Positions 26,822-36,694 of a stretch of DNA of 64,000 nucleotides are shown here, one piece after another (the stretch's first letter is position 1; each line of letters begins with the position of its first letter). The notes beneath the pieces were generated by a model. It saw only the letters and a list, made by a program, of their open reading frames with translations. It did not search any database and was not told the DNA's origin. Position numbers and translations under genes: made by a program. Origin of the DNA: Gillisella vitis (lineage in GTDB: Bacteria > Pseudomonadota > Alphaproteobacteria > Rhizobiales > Rhizobiaceae); assembly GCA_009744235.1 (NCBI GenBank), contig WPHV01000001.1:248001-312000 (forward strand), in the 5' to 3' direction.

Positions 26822-27724
26822 ATGAACGCAGATCAACTGAGTTGGGATCTCTACCGCAGTCTTCTCGCCGTCATCACGGAGGGTTCACTGTCTGCGGCAG
26901 CGCGTCAACTGAGCCTGACCCAGCCGACAGTCGGTCGCCATATAGAGATGCTGGAACAGGCTTTTGGCACGCCCTTGTTCCTGCGCAGCCAGCGCGGCCT
27001 GCTGCCGACGGAAACCGCCCTTGCCATGCGGAGCCACGCTGCCCTGATGGCCGCCACCAGCACATCGCTGGCGCGCATCGCCGCCGGGGAGCAGGGAGAC
27101 GCAGGAGATGTGCGCGGACCGGTGCGGGTCAGCGCCAGTGAAATGATCGCCGTGGAAGTGCTTCCCCCAATGTTCACCCGCTTGCAGGAGCAGTTTCCCG
27201 GGCTGGAAATCGAGCTATCGGCCACCGACCAGATGGAGGATCTGCTCCACCGGGAGGTGGATATTGCCGTGCGCATGGTGGCACCAACCCAGCTTGCCCT
27301 GATCAGCCGCCATATCGGGGCCATTGGCATCGGCTTTTATGCCCATCGGCGCTATCTGGAGCGTCACGGCACGCCATCACGTCTGGCGGAGCTTGCCGAT
27401 CATCGCCTCATCGGTTTCGACCGGCAATTGGCCTATATCAGGGATCTGCTGAAAACCCGCCCGGATCTGGATGCCCTGCATTTTCAGTTCCGCAGCGACA
27501 GCAATCTAGCGCAATTTGCAGCCATCCGCGCCGGTCTGGGGATTGGCATGTGCCAGCCCGGCCTCGCCCGCCGCCATGCGGATCTCATCGAAGTCCTGCC
27601 CGGAACCCTCGATATCGCGCTCGACACATTCGTGGTCATGCACGAGGACCTGAAACTCAGCCGCCGCTGCCGGACGGTGTTCGACGCCGTGGTCGAGGGA
27701 TTATTGGCCTATTTGGACGAATGA
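26822..27724 (+). CDS. LysR family transcriptional regulator
   Basis: A 300-residue LysR protein with HTH DLYRSLLAVITEGSLSAAAR and LSLTQPTVGRHIEMLEQAFG, then an effector domain (GPVRVSASEMIAVEVLPPMF). It is divergent from the SDR gene, from which 98 bases separate it. ATG 26822 is the conserved family start. The effector is unknown. Confidence 0.9.
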   Translation: MNADQLSWDLYRSLLAVITEGSLSAAARQLSLTQPTVGRHIEMLEQAFGTPLFLRSQRGLLPTETALAMRSHAALMAATSTSLARIAAGEQGDAGDVRGPVRVSASEMIAVEVLPPMFTRLQEQFPGLEIELSATDQMEDLLHREVDIAVRMVAPTQLALISRHIGAIGIGFYAHRRYLERHGTPSRLAELADHRLIGFDRQLAYIRDLLKTRPDLDALHFQFRSDSNLAQFAAIRAGLGIGMCQPGLARRHADLIEVLPGTLDIALDTFVVMHEDLKLSRRCRTVFDAVVEGLLAYLDE

Positions 27725-27780
27725 CATCGACGCCGCAATGCGGGATCTATCCGCAAACCGATCTGAATTGACCGCTCCGT

Positions 27781-28044
27781 TCAGGCGGTACGGGATTGGT
27801 CGTACTGGTCAAGGATTTCCACCTCGGGCCGATCATCGCCATTGCTCATTTCCGCCCGCCACTTGCCGCTCTCATCCTGATAGACAATCCGCACCGGCTC
27901 ATCGGCCTGAGCGATTTCCTGCATGACGATCCGCGCCGCTTCCAATGCCTGGTCATGCGTATCGAAGCGTTCGGAATAGGCGCCGTTCAGCCGATAGGCC
28001 CAGCCTTCATCATGCGGAACGATTTCATAGGTAACCTTGACCAT
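27781..28044 (-). CDS. DUF2188 small protein
   Basis: The 87-residue protein starts MVKVTYEIVPHDEGWAYRLN, with GAYSERFDTHDQALEAARIV next. This is the DUF2188 pattern of small two-stranded/helix proteins found mostly in proteobacteria, whose function is unknown. The Met at 28042-28044 is chosen; the 23 extra residues of the longer frame overlap the repeat element upstream. Confidence 0.8.
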   Translation of the reverse strand: MVKVTYEIVPHDEGWAYRLNGAYSERFDTHDQALEAARIVMQEIAQADEPVRIVYQDESGKWRAEMSNGDDRPEVEILDQYDQSRTA

Positions 28045-28097
28045 GATGCATCTTCTCCCTGTGCAATGAATGAGCTCCCTGTCATCTCCATACCAAG

Positions 28098-28215
28098 GCT
28101 CGAAGATGCTCACGCATCCTCACCTTGAAGGCGTTTCGAATATCTCAAATGCGTCAAAGGCTTGAGATATTCGAAAGAGGAACACCAACGGCCATTTTCA
28201 ATGCCGTTCGTGTAA
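28098..28215. repeat. Paired intergenic repeat, copy B (palindromic)
   Basis: It shares the order CTCGAAGATG, CCTTGAAGGC, CGAATATCTCAAATGC, GGCTTGAGATATTCG and CCATTTTCAATGCCGTTCGT with copy A at 19770-19889. The central arms form a hairpin. Confidence 0.75.
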
Positions 28216-28233
28216 CTATCGCATCTTGACGAG

Positions 28234-28259
28234 GGAACTGCAAATTGCCTCAGCACGTT
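28234..28259 (+). promoter_or_regulatory. Candidate EcfG (general stress) promoter of chaA
   Basis: GGAAC (28234-28238), a 17-base spacer and CGTT (28256-28259) match the alphaproteobacterial EcfG consensus. It lies about 140 bases before chaA on the same strand. Confidence 0.45.
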
Positions 28260-28397
28260 GCAGGTGCGAAAGAGAATGGACGCACCGCAACGGCGAATCG
28301 CTTTACTGAAATCCGTGCCCCCTGAATGGCCTTTGCTTGCTCAAATACCTTACTAGAATGACAAATGCCGCGCTGCGGTTTCAAAGGATAAAGAGAC

Positions 28398-29564
28398 GTG
28401 ACAGTTTTGCTCCGGGAAAAGTCCCTGCTGATCCCCATCGCATTGGCGATAGCCGTGTTCTTCCTCGAACATTCGCTGATCGAGGCGGGACCAACCATCA
28501 GCCTGATCGCTGCGGCAGTGCTGATTGGCGGCATATTGGTGGCCTCGATCCGGGTCGCGCATCACGCGGAAATCCTCGCCCGCCGGGTTGGCGACCCCTA
28601 TGGCACAATGATCCTCACCTTGTCAGCCGTGGCCGTGGAAGTGCTGATCCTTGCCATCATGATGCAGGGCGAAAGCTCGCCCACCCTGGTGCGCGACACG
28701 ATCTATTCGGCTGTGATGCTGGATATCAACGGCATTCTGGGCCTTGCCGCCCTGTTGGGCGGGCTGAAACACGGCGAACAGCCCTATAATGACGATAGTG
28801 GCAAGACCTATGGCGTGATGATCCTGACGGCGATGGGCATATCGATGATCGTGCCGGAATTCATCCCCGTCGACAAATGGACCTATTATTCCAGCTTCAC
28901 CATCTTTGCCATGCTGGCGCTTTATGGGCTGTTCTTGCGCATGCAGGTCGGTCAGCACAGCTATTTCTTCAGCTATAGCTATACCGGCCGCGCCGCGCCC
29001 AAGGCAGCCACGACAGCAAAGGCGCCATCTACCGAAGTCGCCGCCACCAAAAGCGCGACAGAACAACAGCAAGCACCACAGGAGGCCTTGCCCCATGACG
29101 AAGAAGACGGAAGCATCGCCTCCTCCATCGCCGTCATCCTGTTCGGTGTGGTGCTGATCGGCGTTCTCGCCGAATTCATGTCCGCGTTGATGACCGAGGG
29201 CCTGCGCGATACCGGCGCGCCGCCGACCATCATGGCCATCGTCGTTGCCACCATCTCGGCTGCTCCAGAAATCATGACCGCCCTGAAGGCGGCTTTGCGC
29301 AACCGGATGCAAGCCACCGTCAACATCGCCATGGGGGCATCGCTGTCGACCGTCATCCTGACGGTTCCGGTCATGGAGGCCATCGCCCTTTACACCGGCC
29401 AGCCGTTCATCATGGCGATGACCCCGGTACAGACGGTAATGGTGCTGATCACCCTTGTCGCGGCGGCCATCAACCTCAACGATGGCGAGACCAATGCCAT
29501 CGAGGGCATGACCCATTTCATCCTGTTTGCCACCTTCATCATGCTGTCTGCTCTGGGGCTTTGA
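28398..29564 (+). CDS. chaA: Calcium/sodium:proton antiporter (CaCA family, ChaA-like)
   Basis: A 388-residue membrane protein with about eleven hydrophobic segments in two halves. Each half carries the CaCA acidic motif: PYGTMILTLSAVAVEVLILA in the first and PPTIMAIVVATISAAPEIMT in the second, with the ion-binding Glu residues. A polar central loop rich in Ala/Thr/Gln/Glu (about residues 198-235) separates the halves. It exports Ca2+ or Na+ in exchange for H+. GTG at 28398 has AAGGATAAAGAG before it. A stress-type promoter lies upstream. Confidence 0.9.
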   Translation: MTVLLREKSLLIPIALAIAVFFLEHSLIEAGPTISLIAAAVLIGGILVASIRVAHHAEILARRVGDPYGTMILTLSAVAVEVLILAIMMQGESSPTLVRDTIYSAVMLDINGILGLAALLGGLKHGEQPYNDDSGKTYGVMILTAMGISMIVPEFIPVDKWTYYSSFTIFAMLALYGLFLRMQVGQHSYFFSYSYTGRAAPKAATTAKAPSTEVAATKSATEQQQAPQEALPHDEEDGSIASSIAVILFGVVLIGVLAEFMSALMTEGLRDTGAPPTIMAIVVATISAAPEIMTALKAALRNRMQATVNIAMGASLSTVILTVPVMEAIALYTGQPFIMAMTPVQTVMVLITLVAAAINLNDGETNAIEGMTHFILFATFIMLSALGL

Positions 29565-29609
29565 TCTCAGGGGTTTCAGGTCAAAATCCAGTCACAAGAT
29601 TTTGATGCA

Positions 29610-29634
29610 GGAACCTTTCTTGCAAACACTCGTT
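29610..29634 (+). promoter_or_regulatory. Candidate EcfG promoter of OpgC-like gene
   Basis: GGAAC (29610-29614), a 16-base spacer and CGTT (29631-29634) fit the general stress sigma factor consensus, about 100 bases before the predicted start. Confidence 0.45.
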
Positions 29635-29735
29635 GCGGTTATGTGATCGGGTCGTTACCCGGTCCGCCGCATTGTCACCACGATGAAGGGCAAAAACCGA
29701 CCTGCTGGGCAGGACGCGAACCGGGAGCCGGGACC

Positions 29736-30962
29736 TTGAAAAGATTAGATGTCCTAGACGGAATGCGGGGATATTTCCTTGTATTCATGATGTTGAACCA
29801 CCTGATCTTCACGGGCGGCTATCTGCTGGTAGAGGTCAATCACCGCAACCTGACATTTGTTGAGGACGCACAGGGCTTCGTGTTCATGTCCGGTCTGCTG
29901 GTCGGCATGGTCTATGGCCGCAAGATGCTGAAAAGCGGCTATGAGGCGGGACGCGAGCGGATCTGGGCACGAGCGCTGGAGCTTTATCGCTACGCCATGG
30001 GCATTATTCTGCTGGTCCTGCTGGCCCGGTTCGTGTTGCCGGGAGCCGCTGGAATCTGGCATGACTGGCTTGGCGAAGTGTCGCTCAGCGATCCGTTGCG
30101 CCTCGCCTCAATCGCCACATTCCTGTTCCAGCCGACCTATATGGATATTCTGCCGCAATATATCATCTACATGGTGTTTGCGCCTGTCTTGATCTGGCTG
30201 TGCATTACTGGACGCTGGGCAAGCGTCGCCATCGGCTCATTGGTCGTCTGGATGGCGGGCCAGCTTGGTCTGCACCGTCTGATCACCTATCCGCTCGATG
30301 CCTGGCTGGGCGCAGCGGAGAAGGAAGGCATTCGCGCCAGCTTCAACCTGCTGGGCTGGCAGATCGTGTTTTTCGGCGGCCTGATTGCCGGCAGCCTGAC
30401 CGCGACGGGCAACATCGAGTGGAGCAAGGTCTTCAGCCCGGAAAAGACGCTGATCCCCAAGACGGCCCTTGCCATTCTCATATTCTTCCTTCCACTCAGG
30501 ATCATGACAGCCCATGGGTTGATGCCTGACGTCGTGCTGCAAAAATTTGGAACGATGGAAGTGCGTGCCGATTTCGGCCCCGTCTATCTGCTGAATTTCG
30601 CCGCCATGGCCAGCCTGGTTGCCTGGCTGCTGATTGCCGGTCCGAAATATGACAGCGCTGTCGTGCGCAAGATTGCAAGCGTGGTCAACAGCGTCTTCAG
30701 CCTCAGCTTCCTGCAATTGCTCGGCCGTCACTCGCTGCATGTCTATCTCTGGCATGTGTTGGTGGTGTTTGCGGTGCGTTATATGGATGGGCGGATCGGG
30801 CCGTTCTCGGAACTGACGAAAACCGCAATTGCCGTGTTCTGCGTGTCGCTTCTGGCCCTGCCGGCGCTCTACCGCGAACGCGACATCCATTTTGCCCCGG
30901 CCCCGCAACCAAAGCCGGTTCCGGCCCCTGCCCCGGCAGGAAAGCAGATGCAGAACGCCTGA
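29736..30962 (+). CDS. OpgC-domain integral membrane protein
   Basis: About 408 residues with ten or so transmembrane helices. The opening KRLDVLDGMRGYFLVFMMLN and the late GRHSLHVYLWHVLVVFAVRY are those of OpgC-type proteins, acyltransferase-3-like membrane enzymes that succinylate or otherwise modify periplasmic glucans or other envelope glycans. The tail is Pro/Ala/Lys-rich. The TTG at 29736 is chosen because GGGAGCCGGGACC precedes it and the family begins here; the longer GTG frame from 29643 would cover the promoter. It is followed by a bidirectional terminator. Confidence 0.85.
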   Translation: MKRLDVLDGMRGYFLVFMMLNHLIFTGGYLLVEVNHRNLTFVEDAQGFVFMSGLLVGMVYGRKMLKSGYEAGRERIWARALELYRYAMGIILLVLLARFVLPGAAGIWHDWLGEVSLSDPLRLASIATFLFQPTYMDILPQYIIYMVFAPVLIWLCITGRWASVAIGSLVVWMAGQLGLHRLITYPLDAWLGAAEKEGIRASFNLLGWQIVFFGGLIAGSLTATGNIEWSKVFSPEKTLIPKTALAILIFFLPLRIMTAHGLMPDVVLQKFGTMEVRADFGPVYLLNFAAMASLVAWLLIAGPKYDSAVVRKIASVVNSVFSLSFLQLLGRHSLHVYLWHVLVVFAVRYMDGRIGPFSELTKTAIAVFCVSLLALPALYRERDIHFAPAPQPKPVPAPAPAGKQMQNA

Positions 30963-30996
30963 GCAGCTTCATTCTGCGCTCGTTACAAGAATAGAA

Positions 30997-31029
30997 AAAG
31001 GGCGGGATGGCATCACCATCCCGCCCTTT
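30997..31029. terminator. Bidirectional terminator between OpgC-like gene and aatA
   Basis: A perfect 14-base stem (AAAGGGCGGGATGG / CCATCCCGCCCTTT) with loop CATCA and A/T flanks on both sides serves both convergent genes. Confidence 0.85.
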
Positions 31030-31051
31030 AGTTTTACTGCTAAGCGAAAGC

Positions 31052-32311
<1,260 letters not shown>

Positions 32312-32583
32312 TTACAGCTGTATGACAATTCTGCCTGCCCGGATCAAGCGGAAACGGCCAGTGCCGATGCTTTTCTTGTCACGGTGACAGGAGCGCACAA
32401 AAACCACCGCCGAGGATGCTGGCCAGGACGATGGAAAGCGCCGTTAACCGGCTGGAATGGCCAAATGTTAACGCGCCACAATATCGCCTCAATTTTTGCA
32501 GTGCAGTGCCGCAATTCGGTCCCTTTGCCGACGATTTCGACCGGCTTTTATCATCCTGCGGTTGGGCAGAAGGAAGCGGCGAG

Positions 32584-33006
32584 ATGAGACGGAACAGGAC
32601 GGAAAATACCCCCTCGAAACCCTGGGATTTTAGCCGGAAAACCATGTTTGCGGCCTGGATTGCGCTGGCCGCTTTAACATTGCCGACCGCATGGGTTTCG
32701 GCGGCCCCCGCAAGCGGGCAACCGGCCCCCTCAGTGGCGACAAGCACAATGACCGATCAAACACCAGTCGATACAATGGAAACCGGCAGCATTGCCCTGC
32801 CGATCACCCAGAAAGATCTGCTGAGCAATACGCTTGCCCGCAACAACGGCGTCGACCGAGCCGTCGCTGGCACCGTCTCCTCCGTGCATGTCCCCGGCTA
32901 TCTCTCGGTATTGGCCGACCGCCGCGTTCTTGCCCTGCTCAGCCTGTTTGGCCTGCTGGTCGTCTGGCTCAACCGGGCGCCGCCAAAAAACAATCAGGAT
33001 CTGTAG
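32584..33006 (+). CDS. Hypothetical envelope protein
   Basis: A 140-residue protein with an N-terminal signal-like segment (FAAWIALAALTLPTAWVSAA, about residues 22-41), a Thr/Ser/Pro-rich middle and a C-terminal hydrophobic helix (VLALLSLFGLLVVWLNRAPP). The ends suggest an inner-membrane protein with a periplasmic loop. No family is recognised. AGGAAGCGGCGAG precedes the ATG; the longer frame from 32416 is not preferred. Confidence 0.55.
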   Translation: MRRNRTENTPSKPWDFSRKTMFAAWIALAALTLPTAWVSAAPASGQPAPSVATSTMTDQTPVDTMETGSIALPITQKDLLSNTLARNNGVDRAVAGTVSSVHVPGYLSVLADRRVLALLSLFGLLVVWLNRAPPKNNQDL

Positions 33007-33174
33007 AGCGTTTCCGCAGGGATGTTTCGTATCTTCTGCACCACCTGAAAAACAACCCTGGGATGGTCCAAAACAGACTTCGCTGTTCTTGCGGCCATTG
33101 ATGACGCCTGATAGAGGCACCGCATTGCCTGCGTAGCCAAAATACCAGCCGCAGGACAGGATCAGGATGTTTCA

Positions 33175-34065
33175 GTGACCCGTATTCAGGCCAATCTCCT
33201 TCTTCTTCTGGCTGCCGCCATCTGGGGCGGCGGGTTCGTTGCACAATCCACCGCCATGGATCATCTGGGCGCCAACTGGTTCAACGCCCTGCGATTTGGC
33301 ATTGCAACAATTGTCCTGCTGCCTTTTGCCGTGCTCGAAAGCCGACGTAGCCGAGACAGGTTGTCGGTGGGTGACGTCAGGATGTTTGTCATTATCGGCG
33401 TCCTGCTGTTTGCTGCCCAGACCGCCCAGCAATTTGGCCTGAAAACTACCACCGTCACCAATGCCAGTTTCCTCACCGGCCTTTATGTGGTGATCGTGCC
33501 TGTCATGGCAGTGGTGTTTCTGCGGCACCGGCCCCATTGGATCATCTGGCCAGCGGCACTGGCCGCCCTGCTCGGCATCCTGCTGCTCAGCGGCGGCAGC
33601 CTGTCGGCACTCAGTACCGGCGACGGCCTGACCATCCTGTGCGCCGGGTTTTTCGCGGTGCAGATCCTGTTGACGGGACGGATTATCCAGACCCTGTCAC
33701 GGCCCTATGCACTTGCCACCATCCAGTTTGCCGTCACCGCCCTCCTCTGCACGCTGGCCGCCATTGGCCTGGAACCAATCAGCCTTGCCAGTATCGAAAA
33801 TTCGATGACGCAGATCCTGTATGGTGGCCTGTTGTCGAGCGGACTGGCTTTCAGCCTGCAAATCATCGCCCAGCGCTACACATCTTCATCGCAAGCGGCA
33901 ATTTTCATGTCGTCGGAGGCGCTGTTTGGTGCCCTGCTGGGGGCAGTTATCCTCAACGAGTCCCTGACGCCGATTGGCTATCTCGGCTGTGCCCTGATGT
34001 TTCTCGCCATGCTAGCGGTGGAAATCGTGCCTGAATGGGGCAAACTGCGCGCTATCAGGCAATAA
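33175..34065 (+). CDS. DMT family transporter (EamA domains)
   Basis: A 296-residue protein with ten predicted helices in two EamA repeats: LLLLLAAAIWGGGFVAQSTA begins the first and GDGLTILCAGFFAVQILLTG the second. The ending IGYLGCALMFLAMLAVEIVP is typical. Such transporters move amino acids or metabolites outward; the substrate is unknown. GTG at 33175 with AGGATGTTTCA upstream is the probable start. Confidence 0.9.
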   Translation: MTRIQANLLLLLAAAIWGGGFVAQSTAMDHLGANWFNALRFGIATIVLLPFAVLESRRSRDRLSVGDVRMFVIIGVLLFAAQTAQQFGLKTTTVTNASFLTGLYVVIVPVMAVVFLRHRPHWIIWPAALAALLGILLLSGGSLSALSTGDGLTILCAGFFAVQILLTGRIIQTLSRPYALATIQFAVTALLCTLAAIGLEPISLASIENSMTQILYGGLLSSGLAFSLQIIAQRYTSSSQAAIFMSSEALFGALLGAVILNESLTPIGYLGCALMFLAMLAVEIVPEWGKLRAIRQ

Positions 34066-34524
34066 AATTTAACTCACGCCTTATTTTACAGCTTTGAAAA
34101 ACTTTACCGCTGCAACCGGCATATTGAGGATGATTTACATCGTCCACGATGCAGTTTTCGCAATTTTCGGCGAAAACAGTACAGATATGGCCCGGAAAGG
34201 CACGAATTGCTCCGGCTTGAACCATGCCAGATCATAGATTGGTAAAAAAACTTTTGCTTGCCAATTTCCCACAAACCAAGCACTCTTGAAGGGTTCGGGC
34301 AATTTAAAGGCGCGGAAAGATCTAAATTTCGACTGGCACCGGAGACGCAGAAGTTCCGGGCATCCATAAGGGGATACGACAGGCGTCGTTCACAGCTTGT
34401 GGCTGCGGTAACAGGGACCTTTCCTCACAATTTAAACTTGCTCGCCTAGACCCCTGCCTCGACCCTGGGCGGGATTGAGCAATGCTGTCCGCCGATCCCG
34501 GACAGAGACAAAAGGACCTGACGC
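34066..34524 (+). promoter_or_regulatory. Long leader region of the cold-shock gene
   Basis: This 459-base gap holds no gene I can defend. It contains a hairpin GTTTTCGC-AATTTTCG-GCGAAAAC near 34154-34177 and no strong promoter. Cold-shock genes often have long structured leaders, which may be what lies here. Confidence 0.3.
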
Positions 34525-34740
34525 ATGGCCGAAACTGGCATTGTAAAATTCTTCAACAACGACAAAGGCTTCGGCTTTATCAAGCCGGACAATGGCGGTG
34601 CGGATATTTTCGTCCACATCTCCGCCGTACAGGCTTCCGGTCTGAACGGACTGAGTGAAAATCAGAAAGTAAGCTTCGATACGGAACCGGACCGCCGCGG
34701 CAAGGGACCAAAGGCCGTCAATCTGCAAATCGCAGGCTGA
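34525..34740 (+). CDS. Cold-shock domain protein
   Basis: A 71-residue single OB-fold protein with both RNA-binding motifs: [15 protein letters not shown] (RNP1 region) and DIFVHISAV (RNP2). It binds single-stranded RNA/DNA and acts as an RNA chaperone or in growth-phase regulation. AAAAGGACCTGACGC precedes the ATG. It is monocistronic with a strong terminator. Paralogue identity (cspA or other) cannot be told. Confidence 0.95.
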   Translation: MAETGIVKFFNNDKGFGFIKPDNGGADIFVHISAVQASGLNGLSENQKVSFDTEPDRRGKGPKAVNLQIAG

Positions 34741-34774
34741 GACCCTCGTTCACATATCTCATTTCGCCCAGCGG

Positions 34775-34799
34775 CCCGGCAAGTTTTGCCGGGTTTTTT
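34775..34799 (+). terminator. Terminator of the cold-shock gene
   Basis: CCCGGCAA-GTT-TTGCCGGG followed by six T residues. Confidence 0.88.
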
Positions 34800-34818
34800 C
34801 TACGATTCAAAGACCTTT

Positions 34819-35466
34819 TCAAAGGCCTTTCAGAAACGGATTGCTGCGGCGCTCGTCGCCGATCCGACTGCCGGGGCCATGACCGCAAATGAAGCCGACA
34901 TCGTCGCCCAGCGGCAAGACCTTATCGCGGATAGAATCCAGCAATTGCTGATGATTGCCGCCCGGCAGATCTGTGCGGCCAATGGATCCATTGAACAGCA
35001 CATCGCCCAGATGGGCGAAATTCTGGACGCGATTGAAAAACACCACATGGCCCGGCGCATGGCCGGGGCAATGCAGCACCTCGAATTCATGGCCGGAAAA
35101 GCCGACGACATCGCCCTCTTCCAGAAAGCGGTCGGGCGTCACATTGCGCAGCTTGATGGGAAGATTGAAGCGGGCGCCCTGCCCCTCCAGCGCGTCCAGC
35201 AAAGGCTTGTCGTCGCGATGCGGGCCTATGATCTGAATGCCAAGCGCATCCTTGAGGTCTTCGGCGCCGCCAGCATGATCAAGATGGCCGTGGGTCAGCC
35301 AGATCTCCTTCAGGGTTATGCCGTTTTCTTGAACCATGCGCAGGATGTCCTCGACATCGCCACCCGGATCGACCACCACGCCTTCCTTTGTCTCGCTATC
35401 GAAGAAAACCGTGCAATTCTGCTGAAATGGCGTCACGGGAATAATCCCCGCCTGAAGCTGTCCCAT
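34819..35466 (-). CDS. MBL-fold metallo-hydrolase (glyoxalase II-like)
   Basis: A 215-residue metallo-beta-lactamase-fold enzyme with the dinuclear metal motif LTHGHLDHAGG, the later ligands HCPGHAPGHVVFF and GDVLFNGSIGRTDLPGG, and the last His in FICGHGPGS. It is the YcbL-type glyoxalase II relative that hydrolyses thioesters such as S-lactoylglutathione; the exact substrate is inferred. The Met at 35464-35466 has AGAGGTTTAGGT upstream. Confidence 0.9.
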   Translation of the reverse strand: MGQLQAGIIPVTPFQQNCTVFFDSETKEGVVVDPGGDVEDILRMVQENGITLKEIWLTHGHLDHAGGAEDLKDALGIQIIGPHRDDKPLLDALEGQGARFNLPIKLRNVTPDRFLEEGDVVGFSGHEFEVLHCPGHAPGHVVFFNRVQNFAHLGDVLFNGSIGRTDLPGGNHQQLLDSIRDKVLPLGDDVGFICGHGPGSRIGDERRSNPFLKGL

Positions 35467-35613
35467 ACCTAAACCTCTGACTATCGGCGTGCCGCGAACC
35501 AATGGCGACCTTGACAGACCATATACAGCATCGGGCTGAAAAGTGGACAGCGGTCCTGCGGAAAATCCTATAGCAACCTCGCATCAAGCGACGTCTCAGA
35601 CCATCGAAGATGC

Positions 35614-35811
35614 TCAGGGTACGGCAACCATTTCGGCTTCAGCCGAATGAAGGTTCGGCATCATCACATTGCCGACCAGAAGCGCTGCCACGGCAATTTT
35701 CAGGGTGAAAACCAGGATCATCACCGGCTTCAGGGTGTTTTCAACGGCTTGCGCGACAGGAATGTCGGACGAGAATTCCGGTGCGGTGTCCGACGCGAGA
35801 TTTGATGACAT
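35614..35811 (-). CDS. Small hypothetical membrane protein
   Basis: A 65-residue frame with a polar N-terminal third (MSSNLASDTAPEFSSDIPVA) and one hydrophobic helix (PVMILVFTLKIAVAALLVGN). GAGG lies 11 bases before the ATG. No family is recognised. It stands alone between the MBL gene and the MarR gene. Confidence 0.5.
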   Translation of the reverse strand: MSSNLASDTAPEFSSDIPVAQAVENTLKPVMILVFTLKIAVAALLVGNVMMPNLHSAEAEMVAVP

Positions 35812-36176
35812 TGCAGTCAGCCTCTTGTTCTACCAGTGCATGAAAACGCCAACGCATTTTCATCGCCTTGAAGGGATCGTGACTGTCTCCATAGACAATC
35901 GCCACCCCGTTCCCCATCTATTGTCCTCATAAAGCCTTGAGCGGAGCTTTGGTTGCACGGCCTTGAAAATATTTCTCAGGCAGGAACGGCCTCTGTTGAT
36001 GGCATCTTTGGAAAACCGGCTTTTTTAATAGCGTTTTGATCGCACTCGTCATAGTTTTGCACCGAATTTCAAGTGCATGGACACGCCGCCAGCCATGATC
36101 GGCCACAGATGACCGACCGGGAGCCACCGACATACAGGCGCGGCGCATCGACCGGTAAAACAAGGAACTGAACCAC
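35812..36176. other. Intergenic region upstream of the MarR gene
   Basis: 365 bases without a defensible gene. A near-perfect dyad ATGAAAACGC-CAAC-GCATTTTCAT lies near 35839-35862, upstream of the small membrane protein gene on the minus strand. No promoter is clear for the MarR gene. Confidence 0.3.
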
Positions 36177-36689
36177 GTGCAGAAAACGTCATCGGTAAGA
36201 ACGGCGAAAAAGCAGCTGCCGGACATGCCGCATATCGACGATAAAAGTATCGATTTCGAGACGATCGAAGCCTTTTTCTTCGCCTACCGTGATTTCATTT
36301 CCGATCCGGACGAGATTCTGGCCAAGCTGGGCTATGGCCGCGCCCATCACCGGGCGGTGCATTTCGTCAATCGCCAACCGGGCATGACGGTGGCCGATCT
36401 TCTGGGGTTGCTGCGGATCACCAAGCAGAGCCTCGCAAGGGTTCTGAAGGAATTGATTGACGAGGGCTATATTCGACAAATGACCGGCCCCGCCGACCGG
36501 CGTCAGCGCCGGCTCTACCCGACACTGGCCGGGCGCGAACTGGCGCTGGCTCTGTCGGACCCGCAATCGCGCCGGATTGCCCGTGCCTTCGAAGGGTTTT
36601 CAGGCGAACAGAGACAGGCCGTTCGCACTTTTCTGGCTGCCATGCGCAGTGAGAATGGCGCGGCAACACCGCTAGATCAGGAGCCTTGA
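36177..36689 (+). CDS. MarR family regulator (PetP-like)
   Basis: A 170-residue winged-helix protein: FVNRQPGMTVADLLGLLRIT and KQSLARVLKELIDEGYIRQM form the DNA-binding domain, with the wing at TGPADRRQRRLYPT. It overlaps the frame of the following response regulator region by a few bases, so the two are coupled. A MarR gene directly before an OmpR-type regulator recalls petP-petR of Rhodobacter. The GTG at 36177 follows AAGGAACTGAACCAC; a Met 16 codons on is an alternative. Confidence 0.85.
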   Translation: MQKTSSVRTAKKQLPDMPHIDDKSIDFETIEAFFFAYRDFISDPDEILAKLGYGRAHHRAVHFVNRQPGMTVADLLGLLRITKQSLARVLKELIDEGYIRQMTGPADRRQRRLYPTLAGRELALALSDPQSRRIARAFEGFSGEQRQAVRTFLAAMRSENGAATPLDQEP

Positions 36690-36694
36690 GCAGT

